Origin: CAYJII01 sp964370225
GTDB taxonomy: Bacteria; Bacillota; Clostridia; Oscillospirales; Ruminococcaceae
Assembly (NCBI GenBank): GCA_964370225.1
Contig: CAYJII010000002.1
Coordinates: 33,307 to 97,306 of the forward strand
Direction of reading: 5' to 3'
DNA: 64,000 nt
In this document: positions 16,999 through 25,847 of the stretch, in pieces
Numbering within the stretch: position 1 is the first letter of the stretch
Layout of the letters: each line of letters starts with the position of its first letter
Program-made: the position numbers and the translations under genes
Notes under the pieces: model-generated
Databases searched by the model: none
Told to the model about the DNA's origin: nothing
What the model saw: only the letters and a program-made list of their open reading frames with translations

Positions 16999-17946
16999 AT
17001 GAAGGAAATTTTAACGCAAAATTATAATATTCTACCAACGCAAATCACACCTATAAGTGGTGGGTTTGCAGCGCTTGCTTTTATCGTAACATGTGTAAAC
17101 GGCGAACGCTTTTTCCTCAAAGCGTATGAAAAAAAACGAGCAATCACCTCTCGTGTCACCGCATTAATCCCACATTGTGCACAAGTTTTGTTGCTACTCG
17201 ATAAAACCTCACTTAGCCCAGATATTTCTGTTCCGCTGTTGACTGCTGCGGGAGACTTTACTTGCGCAGACGATGAGCATATCTACATGTTGTACGATAT
17301 CATCGAAGGGTCAACCATCGAAAACGAAGGCTTAACATTAAGCTACACTAGCCAGCTAGGCGACATCATCGGGCGTTTGCATAATTTTTCGCCGCAAGAA
17401 AACCTTGATATAAGCGTTATAACTGAGAATTTCGACATTGCATTTGCACACAGTTTTGAAGATTTTCTTATCAACAAAGTTGACAGTGCCCTTCCACAAA
17501 TGTCAGAAATTCTAAGCTCTCGCAAGGAAGCTCTATTGGAAAAGCTCGCGCAGCTATATCGCCTGCAAAAGGACATCATCGCATTAAATTTGCCGTTTGT
17601 GTTCTGTCACACAGATGTGCACTCACTCAATTTGATGCAGACCGACGGGAAACTTATCCTCATCGACTGGGAGGGTTTAAAATTCGCGCCAGCAGAGGCA
17701 GATTTCTTCTCTTTCGAAGGTTTTGAGTTCTTCGCTGAATTTTTTGCTAATTATAAAAAGCATCGACCTGACTACGAAATTAATCAAATTGCCCTGAATT
17801 TTTACAATTTGCGAAGAGGGGTCGAAGATGCTTGGGAGTATGTCGAGCAAATCGAAAATGACTCTCAGCAATCCTACGATTTAAACGAAACTTTAAATGA
17901 ACTCATCATTGAATGCGACAATATTTTAGCTTTTATAGAAAATTAA
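16999..17946 (+). CDS. APH/choline-kinase-fold phosphotransferase
   Basis: A 315-residue protein with the aminoglycoside phosphotransferase fold. The catalytic loop HTDVHSLNLM fits HxDxxxxN, and the metal-binding LIDWEG fits the IDxE motif. The N-lobe Lys is in RFFLKAYEKK. The substrate is unknown; relatives include homoserine, choline, fructosamine and spore-coat (CotS-like) kinases. The ATG at 16999 is used because GAGGTGG sits eight bases upstream. It is followed by another small kinase gene 25 bases downstream. Confidence 0.8.
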   Translation: MKEILTQNYNILPTQITPISGGFAALAFIVTCVNGERFFLKAYEKKRAITSRVTALIPHCAQVLLLLDKTSLSPDISVPLLTAAGDFTCADDEHIYMLYDIIEGSTIENEGLTLSYTSQLGDIIGRLHNFSPQENLDISVITENFDIAFAHSFEDFLINKVDSALPQMSEILSSRKEALLEKLAQLYRLQKDIIALNLPFVFCHTDVHSLNLMQTDGKLILIDWEGLKFAPAEADFFSFEGFEFFAEFFANYKKHRPDYEINQIALNFYNLRRGVEDAWEYVEQIENDSQQSYDLNETLNELIIECDNILAFIEN

Positions 17947-17971
17947 AAATAGAGAAAACGAGGGGATTTCA

Positions 17972-18553
17972 GTGAAAAAACCAAACTTAATAATTGTTAC
18001 TGGAAGACCAGGTAGCGGAAAGACAACTTTTGCACATTTGCTAGCGGACACCATCTATATGCAAGTGATTAGTCGGGATAAAATAAAGGAAGGCTACGTG
18101 CACACAATGGGCAAAAGCCACGACACTTTCCCAGATGATATAAATTTAGCAGTCACAAAAATATTTTTTGACACGCTAAAATCCCTGCTTGAAAATAATA
18201 TTTCCATCATCGCAGAAGCCGCTTTCCAACACCCTGTTTGGGCGCATATGCTCACAGGATTTGAGGAAATTGCAAACATCCAGTTTGTGATTTGCAACGC
18301 TGATGATGATATCGCGTTCGAGCGCTTTATCAAGCGTGGTTTATCCGACCCACTTAGGGGATATTTTCATGGTGATAAGGGTGTGCAGATGGTTAAAGAG
18401 AATATTAAAGTTGAGCCTGGGAGCTATAACGCACCCAAATTCGACCTGCCGACTCATTACGTGAATACTTCTGATGGCTATTCGCCTACGCTTCGAGAAA
18501 TCACAAAAGAAATTTTAGGAGAAGGCGCTGTTCTCTCCCTTATGAATACTTAA
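17972..18553 (+). CDS. P-loop nucleotide kinase-like protein (AAA_33 type)
   Basis: A 193-residue P-loop NTPase with Walker A GRPGSGKTT at residues 11-19, an SRDKIKEGY stretch, and IIAEAAFQH in the position of a kinase acceptor/Walker B strand. The size and order fit the zeta-toxin-like / shikimate-kinase-like AAA_33 group that phosphorylates small molecules. The start is GTG after GAGGGG. It shares an operon with the APH-fold gene and is followed by a strong terminator. The substrate is not predictable. Confidence 0.75.
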   Translation: MKKPNLIIVTGRPGSGKTTFAHLLADTIYMQVISRDKIKEGYVHTMGKSHDTFPDDINLAVTKIFFDTLKSLLENNISIIAEAAFQHPVWAHMLTGFEEIANIQFVICNADDDIAFERFIKRGLSDPLRGYFHGDKGVQMVKENIKVEPGSYNAPKFDLPTHYVNTSDGYSPTLREITKEILGEGAVLSLMNT

Positions 18554-18557
18554 ACAC

Positions 18558-18592
18558 AAAAAAGCGATGTGCTAAGCACATCGCTTTTTATT
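18558..18592 (+). terminator. Rho-independent terminator
   Basis: AAAAGCGATGTGC / GCACATCGCTTTTT with a TAA loop, directly after the P-loop kinase gene. Confidence 0.9.
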
Positions 18593-18665
18593 AGATTTTT
18601 CGCCGATTATTTTAAGCGAAAACCCCAATATTCAGTTATAATTTATTTCGATTAATTATATTAGT

Positions 18666-19205
18666 TTATTTGAAAAATAGCGGTAGCTTTTCTAGGAAAA
18701 TGATATCATCACGGTCCGCAGCGTCGCCCTCAGCTAAAACTGCAGCTTTTGCGACAACTTCTCCTCCAGATTGCTCAACTAGCGACACAAGCGCATTTAG
18801 TGACTCCCCTGTGCTGATAACATCGTCTATTACAGCTACTTTTTTGCCTGCTAAATATTCTTTGTCTGTGATGTCAAGATATAACACTTGCTCTTTTGCA
18901 GTAGTTATCGATTTCACTTCTACTCCAACAGGATTAGTCATATAAAGTTTGATGCTCTTTCTAGCAAGCAAATACTTTTTACCACCCTGTCTTGACATTT
19001 CGTACGCTAGCGGGATACCTTTAGACTCGGCAGTAATGATTACATCATACTCTGGCAACAAAGCCAACAGCTCTGTGGCACAAGCTACTGTTAACTCCAC
19101 GTCGGAAAACATAACAAAACCAGCGATTGACAGGCTTTCGTTAACTGCACAAATTGGTAATTCTCTTTTCAGCCCCGCAACTTCTAAACTATAATACTCT
19201 TGCAT
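18666..19205 (-). CDS. Adenine-phosphoribosyltransferase-like enzyme
   Basis: A 179-residue type I phosphoribosyltransferase. The PRPP-binding motif is VAVIDDVISTGESL near residue 123, and the earlier YDVIITAESKGIPLAYEMSR segment matches APRT/XPRT proteins. I place it nearest to adenine/xanthine salvage PRTases, but the base specificity is uncertain because the purine hood differs from canonical Apt. The start has AAAGGAG nine bases upstream. It follows tsf on the same strand, separated by a terminator. Confidence 0.8.
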   Translation of the reverse strand: MQEYYSLEVAGLKRELPICAVNESLSIAGFVMFSDVELTVACATELLALLPEYDVIITAESKGIPLAYEMSRQGGKKYLLARKSIKLYMTNPVGVEVKSITTAKEQVLYLDITDKEYLAGKKVAVIDDVISTGESLNALVSLVEQSGGEVVAKAAVLAEGDAADRDDIIFLEKLPLFFK

Positions 19206-19234
19206 AATTTTCTCTCCTTTTACGCATACATCGC

Positions 19235-19270
19235 AAAAAAGTCGACATATTTATAATGCCGACTTTTTTA
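19235..19270 (-). terminator. Terminator downstream of tsf
   Basis: AAAAAAGTCG / CGACTTTTTT inverted repeat between tsf and the phosphoribosyltransferase gene; it can work on either strand. Confidence 0.75.
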
Positions 19271-19287
19271 CTATAATTATTCTAAAA

Positions 19288-20190
19288 TTATTTCATCATA
19301 CTTGCAACTTCGTCAGCGAAATTGTCTTCTCTTTTTTCAAGTCCTTCGCCTTTTTCAAAGCGAATAAATTTGCAAATTTCGATTTTGCCGCCTAATTTAG
19401 CAGCTGTTTCTTGAGTGTATTTCTCAACTGACATATCAGGGTCTTTGATAAAGCCTTGGTCTAATAAACAAACTTCTTTGTAGAATTTAGCAATTCTACC
19501 CATAACCATTTTTTCAGCTATGTTTGCTGGTTTGCCTTCATTTAGCGCTTGAGCCATCAAAATTTCTTTTTCTTTTTCTACAGTTTCAGAGCTAACTTCA
19601 GTTTTGTTTACGTATTGTGGGATAACAGCAGCAATTTGCATTGCAACGTCTTTACCATATGCTTCAAAACCGTCTTTATCAGCAACGTCTGTATCGAATT
19701 GAACCATAACGCCAATTCTTCCGCCGCCATGTACGTAAGGAATTAGAGCGCCTTCTAGTCTTTCAAAACGACGAATTTTCATGTTTTCGCCGATAGTTAA
19801 GATTTTATCTCTTAGAGCTTCGTCAACAGTCATGTCAGAGTTAGCGCAAGGTAGAGCACCTAATTCTTCAACATTAGCTGGGTTTTTATCCAAAATTGTT
19901 AATGCTACGTTATTAACAAATTCAACGAAACTTTCATTTTTAGCAACGAAGTCAGTTTCAGCGTTAACTTCCAAAACAACACCAACATTGCCTTTTACTA
20001 CAGATACTACTAAACCTTCAGCAGCAATTCTTCCTGCTTTTTTAGCTGCTGCAGCAAGTCCTTTTTCTCTTAAAAACTCAATTGCTTTTTCCATGTCTCC
20101 GTCAGACTCAGTAAGTGCTTTTTTGCAGTCCATCATTCCGCAACCAGTTCTGTCGCGCAAATCTTTAACATCTTTAGCTGTAAATGCCAT
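19288..20190 (-). CDS. tsf: Translation elongation factor Ts
   Basis: A 300-residue EF-Ts, the nucleotide exchange factor for EF-Tu. The N-terminal UBA-like domain with VKDLRDRTGCGMMDCKKAL is nearly invariant in the family, and the TDFVAKNE block that inserts at EF-Tu follows. The GGAGG site is seven bases before the ATG. It forms the usual rpsB-tsf pair, but a stem-loop between the two genes probably lowers read-through. Confidence 0.97.
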   Translation of the reverse strand: MAFTAKDVKDLRDRTGCGMMDCKKALTESDGDMEKAIEFLREKGLAAAAKKAGRIAAEGLVVSVVKGNVGVVLEVNAETDFVAKNESFVEFVNNVALTILDKNPANVEELGALPCANSDMTVDEALRDKILTIGENMKIRRFERLEGALIPYVHGGGRIGVMVQFDTDVADKDGFEAYGKDVAMQIAAVIPQYVNKTEVSSETVEKEKEILMAQALNEGKPANIAEKMVMGRIAKFYKEVCLLDQGFIKDPDMSVEKYTQETAAKLGGKIEICKFIRFEKGEGLEKREDNFADEVASMMK

Positions 20191-20250
20191 TTTAATTTCC
20201 TCCTAAAGTTTCTTAGTATTATTTAACTAAGTATAATATTTTTCCTTGAA

Positions 20251-20280
20251 AAAATGCCCGAGCATACGCGCGGGCATTTG
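20251..20280 (-). terminator. Stem-loop terminator/attenuator between rpsB and tsf
   Basis: AATGCCCG / CGGGCATT stem followed on the minus strand by a T-run. Such intergenic attenuation could set the S2:EF-Ts ratio. A TATAAT-like -10 (GTATAATATT on the plus strand) close to the tsf side is too weak to call a promoter. Confidence 0.75.
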
Positions 20281-20302
20281 ATTTTATTGTTCTAAAAACA
20301 AA

Positions 20303-21052
20303 TTATTCAGCCGCTACTTCTCCAACTACGTTTTCTTCTTGAGTAGGTTGTACAACTTCTTCAAGTTGTTCGCCTTGTTTTGCTTCTAATACAGCGTTAG
20401 CCATAGCACCAGCAAGAAGTTTAACCGCTCTGATAGCATCGTCATTACCAGGAATTACGTAATCAACTTCGTCCGGATCACAGTTTGTGTCAACAATTGC
20501 AACTACAGGGATACCTAAGTTTTTAGCTTCTGCTACTGCAATTTTTTCTTTTCTTGGGTCAACAACAAATAACGCACCTGGAAGTTTGTTCATGTTTTTG
20601 ATTCCGCCTAAGAATTTTTCAAGTTTTTCGATTTCTAGATCTAATTTGATTACTTCTTTTTTAGGTAGTAAATCAAAAGTTCCGTCTTCTTTCATAACTC
20701 TTAGTTGTTCTAGTCTTTGGATTCTACGACGAATTGTTTTGAAGTTAGTCATCATTCCGCCTAACCAACGAGCGTTTACGTAATGCATGTTACATCTTAA
20801 CGCTTCTTCTCTAACTGAATCGCCTGCTTGTTTTTTTGTTCCTACGAACAAAATTTCTTCTCCGTTTTCAACAACGGATTTTACGAAGCTATAAGCTTCC
20901 TCTAGTTTTTTTACCGCTTTTTGTAAGTCGATGATGTAGATACCGTTACGTTCTGTAAAGATATATTCCGCCATCTTAGGGTTCCATCTTCTTGTTTGGT
21001 GACCGAAATGTACACCTGCTTCAAGAAGTTGTTTCATTGATACTACTGCCAT
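20303..21052 (-). CDS. rpsB: 30S ribosomal protein S2
   Basis: A 249-residue S2. The start MAVVSMKQLLEAGVHFGHQ is the canonical family N-terminus, preceded by CAGGAGG eight bases upstream; a GTG 17 codons earlier was rejected. Other landmarks are RNGIYIIDLQK, VLFVGTKKQA and NARWLGGMMTNF. The acidic C-terminal tail is slightly extended. Transcription starts from a near-consensus promoter about 110 bases upstream through a structured leader. Confidence 0.97.
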   Translation of the reverse strand: MAVVSMKQLLEAGVHFGHQTRRWNPKMAEYIFTERNGIYIIDLQKAVKKLEEAYSFVKSVVENGEEILFVGTKKQAGDSVREEALRCNMHYVNARWLGGMMTNFKTIRRRIQRLEQLRVMKEDGTFDLLPKKEVIKLDLEIEKLEKFLGGIKNMNKLPGALFVVDPRKEKIAVAEAKNLGIPVVAIVDTNCDPDEVDYVIPGNDDAIRAVKLLAGAMANAVLEAKQGEQLEEVVQPTQEENVVGEVAAE

Positions 21053-21085
21053 GGTAGTTACCTCCTGTTTTTGGTTAATTTCCTC

Positions 21086-21147
21086 CGCAATGAGAGCTTT
21101 CACAGCTACTGAAGCTATTCAGCACCCGGCCGTGATTTATCACTGCG
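21086..21147 (-). promoter_or_regulatory. Structured 5' leader of rpsB (three-way junction)
   Basis: On the minus strand an 8-bp closing helix pairs CGCAGUGA (21147-21140) with UCAUUGCG (21093-21086). Inside it are hairpins CUGAA-UAGC-UUCAG (21122-21109) and AGCU-GUGAA-AGCU (21107-21095). The element sits between the promoter and the S2 start. It is of the size seen for autoregulatory ribosomal-protein leaders. The function is inferred from position and pairing only. Confidence 0.5.
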
Positions 21148-21163
21148 TGCGTAATGCTTAAAT

Positions 21164-21192
21164 ATTATATCACAAACAAGCATGCATTGCAA
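21164..21192 (-). promoter_or_regulatory. Vegetative promoter of rpsB
   Basis: Minus-strand TTGCAA (21192-21187), 17 bases, TATAAT (21169-21164). The spacing is ideal for the housekeeping sigma factor. Confidence 0.8.
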
Positions 21193-21388
21193 GTATTTTT
21201 ATGATAAAAATTCACTTTAAAACGCAGTAAAAATTATGTATTTTTCATTGCTGTATTTGAACTTTTCAAAAAACTATGTACAAAGGAGTGAAAATTATGT
21301 TATAATGTTATGGTATAAGCAATTATATCTAAACCAAAAATAAACATGTTTTATTTTTATTATTTTCATGTGTGAAAGGAGCTTTTGT

Positions 21389-22735
21389 TTGAAAGTAAAA
21401 TTATCTCTTCTTATCATCGCTATAGCTTTACTTTTTTCTGGTTGCAGTGTCACTCAAACTTCTATAGAAGCTCTGATTTCACCTCCTAAATTATCCGAAG
21501 AGCAACTTGAGATTGATGCTGCTTTAAAAAACAAAGTAGGTAGCAATATAAACTTGATTTACCCAGAAAAAGGAAATTATACCTCTGCTTTTGTAGTGGA
21601 AAATTTCGACTCAGAACCTAGTAGTGAGGCACTGGTGTTTTACAAGGAAGCTTCTGCTGTAAGCACAAACTCCAGCGCATCGATTAGGATAAATGTTTTA
21701 GACCAGCAAAATGGCGAATGGGTTTCGGTTTATGACGAAACCACTATAAACGCAAACGAAGTGGAAAAGCTCAATTTTATCGAGCAAGATGGCAAAGAGT
21801 ACATTGTCATCGGGTTTAACACAGCGAGTGCCACCGAAAAAACCGTTTATGTTTATGAATACTATAATTCTACGCTTAATGCAATTTATTCCACAAACTG
21901 CGTGGATTACGAAGTATATGACATCGACAATGACACATTGCGTGAGGTTATCCTCATTGCTAACACCGTAGTAACAGAAACGCAAATTGAAACTGTCGCT
22001 AAGATGCTTGAGATTGAAAACTCAACTGTTACAGAAGTATCACAAACAACGATGGATGACACAAATCCACGATATGTCAACATATATTTAGGCAAGCTCC
22101 ATAACGGTACAAACGCGCTTTATTTTGATTCGCAAAGTGGCGTCGAAACCTATACTACAGAAATTATTACCTATAGTTTTGGAAACCTTGTCAATTTGTC
22201 CTTGCGCGATAACAAGTCCGCACTGCTAGCTTCTACTAGGCTCGCTGGGCTTTATTGCACCGACTTAAATGATGATTTAGTTTATGAAATCCCCAAAAAC
22301 GTCCTCATCCCAGGCTATGAGGAAGCAAATATTTACGAGAAAATTTATTACACCAATTGGTATAATTACATCGACGGTTTACTTCAAATCCAAAGCACTA
22401 CTTACACGGATTTTTCGCTAGGATACAGCTTCTTTTTACCCTCAACTTGGGTTAACGAAGATGGTTCTTTAGCAAAAGTTACCGCTACTAAAAACATCAT
22501 CAACTCCGAAATTGTTTTTAGCACATTTGATGAGAAAACTAGAGCTCCTACAACTGACATTTTAAGCATCAGAGTTTTTATCCGCTCCACACTCCCAGAA
22601 AATGAGCTTCCATATGGTTATAGCGAAATTTTGAGTAACGGACAACTTGTGTACGCTTACAAAACTTTTGAAAACGCAGGCGAATTTTCAGTGAGCGCGG
22701 ATGATATTATTGCCAATTTTAGTTTGATTGATTAA
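21389..22735 (+). CDS. Membrane-anchored lipoprotein in a two-component operon
   Basis: A 448-residue lipoprotein of no family I recognise. It begins with a TTG start preceded by AAAGGAG at 21375-21381. The signal peptide ends in the lipobox LLFSGC near residue 17. The mature part is Thr/Asn/Ser-rich and probably beta-rich. It includes a repeat-like DIDNDTLREVILIAN block resembling the Asp-rich repeats of VCBS/FG-GAP-like propellers. The next genes are a response regulator 29 bases downstream and a sensor kinase, so it may act as an extracytoplasmic accessory to that pair. Confidence 0.75.
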   Translation: MKVKLSLLIIAIALLFSGCSVTQTSIEALISPPKLSEEQLEIDAALKNKVGSNINLIYPEKGNYTSAFVVENFDSEPSSEALVFYKEASAVSTNSSASIRINVLDQQNGEWVSVYDETTINANEVEKLNFIEQDGKEYIVIGFNTASATEKTVYVYEYYNSTLNAIYSTNCVDYEVYDIDNDTLREVILIANTVVTETQIETVAKMLEIENSTVTEVSQTTMDDTNPRYVNIYLGKLHNGTNALYFDSQSGVETYTTEIITYSFGNLVNLSLRDNKSALLASTRLAGLYCTDLNDDLVYEIPKNVLIPGYEEANIYEKIYYTNWYNYIDGLLQIQSTTYTDFSLGYSFFLPSTWVNEDGSLAKVTATKNIINSEIVFSTFDEKTRAPTTDILSIRVFIRSTLPENELPYGYSEILSNGQLVYAYKTFENAGEFSVSADDIIANFSLID

Positions 22736-22764
22736 TTCTGATATAATAAGGAAGGAATAATATA

Positions 22765-23472
22765 ATGAAAAAAATATTAGTATGCGAAGACGAAGACGTT
22801 ATAAGAGATTTTGTCGTTATCAATTTACAGCGCTCAGGCTATATTGTTACGGATGTTTCAAGTGGCGAAGAAGCTCTTAGAGTTTTCGATGAGAAAAACG
22901 GAGATTTTGACATCGTACTACTTGACATAATGATGCCAGGCATTGACGGTTTTTCCGTATGCAAACAGCTCAGAGAAAAAAGCTCAACTATGGGCATTAT
23001 AATGCTCTCCGCAAAAGCTCAGGAAATGGATAAAGTTGGCGGTCTTATGCTAGGCGCGGACGATTATGTGACAAAACCATTTAGTCCATCGGAGCTTGTT
23101 GCTCGAGTTGATGCTATTCACCGCCGTGTAACCATGAACTCATCTTCATCAAAAGAGATTACCCCAACAAAATCAGGTCCTTTTATGCTCTCTCCCAAAA
23201 GTCGTACAGTCTCGAAGGATGGCTTTGTCGTGGATTTGACGCAAGTGGAATTCCAAATAATGGACTTATTCCTTAAAAATAAAAATGTCGCACTTGAGCG
23301 CAATAAAATCCTCGAAGAAATTTGGGGCGATAATTATTATGGCGATATCAAAATTGTTGACGTGAACATTAGGCGTTTGCGCATGAAGATTGAAGACGAG
23401 CCTTCTACCCCAAAATATATCCAAACTGTTTGGGGTTATGGCTACAAATGGCAGGACGACGATAATAACTAA
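22765..23472 (+). CDS. OmpR/PhoB-family response regulator
   Basis: A 235-residue regulator. The receiver domain has the acidic pocket CEDEDV, the phosphoacceptor Asp in IVLLDIMMPGIDG (about residue 52) and the Lys in YVTKPFSP. The C-terminal winged-helix DNA-binding domain ends in RRLRMKIEDEP and VWGYGYKW, typical of OmpR/PhoB. It is followed 36 bases later by its presumed partner kinase. Confidence 0.95.
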   Translation: MKKILVCEDEDVIRDFVVINLQRSGYIVTDVSSGEEALRVFDEKNGDFDIVLLDIMMPGIDGFSVCKQLREKSSTMGIIMLSAKAQEMDKVGGLMLGADDYVTKPFSPSELVARVDAIHRRVTMNSSSSKEITPTKSGPFMLSPKSRTVSKDGFVVDLTQVEFQIMDLFLKNKNVALERNKILEEIWGDNYYGDIKIVDVNIRRLRMKIEDEPSTPKYIQTVWGYGYKWQDDDNN

Positions 23473-23508
23473 AATTTTTTTACGATAAACTTAAGGAGAG
23501 TGAATATA

Positions 23509-24918
23509 ATGGCAGTAAAGAGCATTACTACAAGATGGCTTGTTAACAGCTTAAGCCTTATTGTAATTATTTTGCTACTCATTGCAATTATCACAAGCCT
23601 TGCTATCCAAAATTATTACTACTCCTCTGCTAGACAAATTCTTTCCTCTGCCGCTACCTCAGGCTCTGACTACATATTAAGGGTAGCCCAGGACTCAAAC
23701 GCAAACTTCAACACGGAACTTCGCTCCCTCGTTGAAAATTTTGAGGACAAAAACGCGATGGAAGTAATGGCAATAAACCATTATGGTAGCATAGCAGTAA
23801 CCTCCAGTGGATTTACCAACATTACAGTTATCGACGACTTAGATGATTACTACGAAGCTTTAAACTCCACTACAGGAACGGGCTACTACATCGGAAACCT
23901 CTCGACTACAGGCGAAAAAATTATGGCTATTTCCATAGTCTTGCCAGTAATTAACGGAGATTATTCCGCCATACGCTATGTCATTTCTCTCGATGAGGTA
24001 GACAATGTCATCTTAGGTATAACTTTAGGGATTTTTGGTGCTATTATATTGATATTACTGTTAATACTAATCTCTAACACCTTCTTCATAAAATCCATCG
24101 TACTACCGGTTCGAGATATCGCTAGTGTTGCAACAAAATTTTCTGAAGGCGACATGAGCGCACGTATAATAAAAAATTCCGATGACGAAATAGGTGATTT
24201 ATGTCTTGCTATAAACCTAATGGCTGACGAAATACAAAAGAGTGAGAAGATAAAAAATGAGTTCATCTCCTCTGTTTCACACGAGCTTAGAACTCCACTG
24301 ACCGCAATAAAGGGTTGGGGGGAAACTCTAGTGACAATGGGAGAAGGCGACATTGGCATGGTCAAAAAAGGCATGCATGTTATTATGACCGAAACCCAGC
24401 GTTTATCGGACATGGTGGAAGAGCTGCTTGACTTCTCACGTATGCAAAACGGCAAATTCACGCTGACTAAAACTAAAATCGATATTTTAGCTGAGCTTGG
24501 CGACGCAGTGCTAATTTACACCGAGCGTGCAAAGCGTGATAACAAGATGCTTTTATATCATGAACCTGCAATGGTATCCTCAGTTTTTGGGGATAAAAAC
24601 AGACTAAAGCAAGTTTTCATCAACATCATCGACAATGCGCTAAAATATTCCGACCCAGGTGACACTGTGCAAATCAACGTTCGTGAAGACGAAGATTTTA
24701 TCAACATTGTTGTAAGCGACACAGGTTTAGGGATTGCGCAAGATGATTTATCCAAAGTAAAAGAGAAGTTTTACAAAGCAAATTCAACCAGACGCGGCTC
24801 GGGAATTGGGCTTGCAGTTGCTAATGAGATTGTTTTGATGCACGACGGAGAAATAACGATTGCCAGTACGATTGACGTCGGAACAACTGTTACAGTTAGA
24901 CTTCCATTAATGCAATAA
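23509..24918 (+). CDS. Sensor histidine kinase
   Basis: A 469-residue membrane sensor kinase. Two membrane helices (about 17-39 and 165-190) enclose an extracytoplasmic sensor of about 125 residues. A HAMP domain follows. The H-box is SSVSHELRTPLTAIKGWGE, the N-box INIIDNALKYS and the G-box GSGIGLAVA. The ATG at 23509 is preferred, with AAGGAGAG ten bases upstream; an in-frame GTG three codons earlier lies inside that site. It is co-oriented with the lipoprotein, the response regulator and pgsA. Confidence 0.93.
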   Translation: MAVKSITTRWLVNSLSLIVIILLLIAIITSLAIQNYYYSSARQILSSAATSGSDYILRVAQDSNANFNTELRSLVENFEDKNAMEVMAINHYGSIAVTSSGFTNITVIDDLDDYYEALNSTTGTGYYIGNLSTTGEKIMAISIVLPVINGDYSAIRYVISLDEVDNVILGITLGIFGAIILILLLILISNTFFIKSIVLPVRDIASVATKFSEGDMSARIIKNSDDEIGDLCLAINLMADEIQKSEKIKNEFISSVSHELRTPLTAIKGWGETLVTMGEGDIGMVKKGMHVIMTETQRLSDMVEELLDFSRMQNGKFTLTKTKIDILAELGDAVLIYTERAKRDNKMLLYHEPAMVSSVFGDKNRLKQVFINIIDNALKYSDPGDTVQINVREDEDFINIVVSDTGLGIAQDDLSKVKEKFYKANSTRRGSGIGLAVANEIVLMHDGEITIASTIDVGTTVTVRLPLMQ

Positions 24919-24944
24919 TTAAAGCGATAGAACGGAGATAATTA

Positions 24945-25505
24945 ATGAATTTACCAAACAAACTTACTGTAGTGCGCATAGTACTAGTCCCATTTTTTCT
25001 AGCATTTTTGTTACTTGACATAATTCCTTATAATTTTTTGTGGGCGCTCATCATGTTCGCAATAGCATCTTTTACAGATTTTTTAGATGGAAATATCGCA
25101 CGAAAACAAAATATCGTAACAAATTTCGGCAAATTTATGGACCCATTGGCGGATAAAGTTTTAGTAGTGTCTGCAATAGTAGCTTTTATCGAACTTTCGC
25201 TTACTTCAAGCGTTGCAGTCATCATTATAATAGCTAGAGAATTTTTAGTGACTTCTCTTCGATTAATCGCTGTGGATAATGGAATTGTTATCGCCGCAAG
25301 CATCTATGGCAAGATAAAAACTGTGACTCAAATGATATCTATCAGCGGAATTTTGCTGTTGCTTGCAATAAATGATGTCACTCCATTAAGTATCGATATT
25401 CCACTTATCTCAAACATTCTTATGTGGATTTGCGCTGCGATAACTTTAGTTTCTGGTATCGAATATTTAATCAAAAATAAGGACTGCATCGTAACTGATA
25501 AGTAA
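24945..25505 (+). CDS. pgsA: CDP-diacylglycerol-glycerol-3-phosphate 3-phosphatidyltransferase
   Basis: A 186-residue integral membrane enzyme that makes phosphatidylglycerol phosphate. The CDP-alcohol phosphotransferase motif D-G-x2-A-R-x8-G-x3-D-x3-D is complete, from LDGNIARKQ to FGKFMDPLADK. Four to six membrane helices are visible. It is the last gene of the lipoprotein/two-component operon. The signal transduced may therefore concern the envelope, though pgsA is often placed with unrelated genes. Confidence 0.95.
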   Translation: MNLPNKLTVVRIVLVPFFLAFLLLDIIPYNFLWALIMFAIASFTDFLDGNIARKQNIVTNFGKFMDPLADKVLVVSAIVAFIELSLTSSVAVIIIIAREFLVTSLRLIAVDNGIVIAASIYGKIKTVTQMISISGILLLLAINDVTPLSIDIPLISNILMWICAAITLVSGIEYLIKNKDCIVTDK

Positions 25506-25579
25506 AAGACTTGATTTTTCACTAAAAATATGTTAAACTATACAGTATCATATTTATTATTTTGTAATATAATATAAAT

Positions 25580-25808
25580 AAAAGCTTTGATAAGAAAGAG
25601 TAACAATAAAAATTTTTGACAGAGAGTGGAGTTTTTTGCTGTGATATTCCACCAAAAATTTATTGCGAAGTGCCTCTTTGAGCTGGGTGGGCGAAAACAA
25701 CAGTAGCCAATTCCGTTTAATCTGCGTTAAAGATATTATAGCGATAAATTTGAAGTGGAACCGAGGTTTTATACCGCCTTCATGTGTAAACATGATGGCG
25801 GTATTTTT
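25580..25808 (+). promoter_or_regulatory. T-box riboswitch controlling cysE-cysS (tRNA-Cys)
   Basis: The gap between pgsA and cysE holds a full T-box leader. Its Stem I base is AAAGAG (25595-25600) / CTCTTT (25674-25679), with AGTAAC on the 5' side and GCGAAG on the 3' side. The T-box sequence GAAGTGGAACCGAGG is at 25752-25766. It ends in a GC-rich terminator (25771-25808). The specifier is probably UGC (25671-25673), decoding cysteine, in keeping with the downstream genes; a one-base shift would read GUG. Uncharged tRNA-Cys would favour the antiterminator. Confidence 0.85.
25771..25808 (+). terminator. T-box terminator hairpin
   Basis: TACCGCCTTCATG / CATGATGGCGGTA stem with a TGTAAA loop and a TTTTT tract. 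It competes with the antiterminator formed with the T-box sequence just upstream. Confidence 0.85.
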
Positions 25809-25847
25809 GCATTTTAATTAATATTTATATGATATGGAGGGAATTAT

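Noticed and set aside
21053..21103. GTG start of rpsB 17 codons upstream
   Set aside because: The extension is not part of S2, and the canonical MAVVSMKQLLEAG start has a perfect AGGAGG site.
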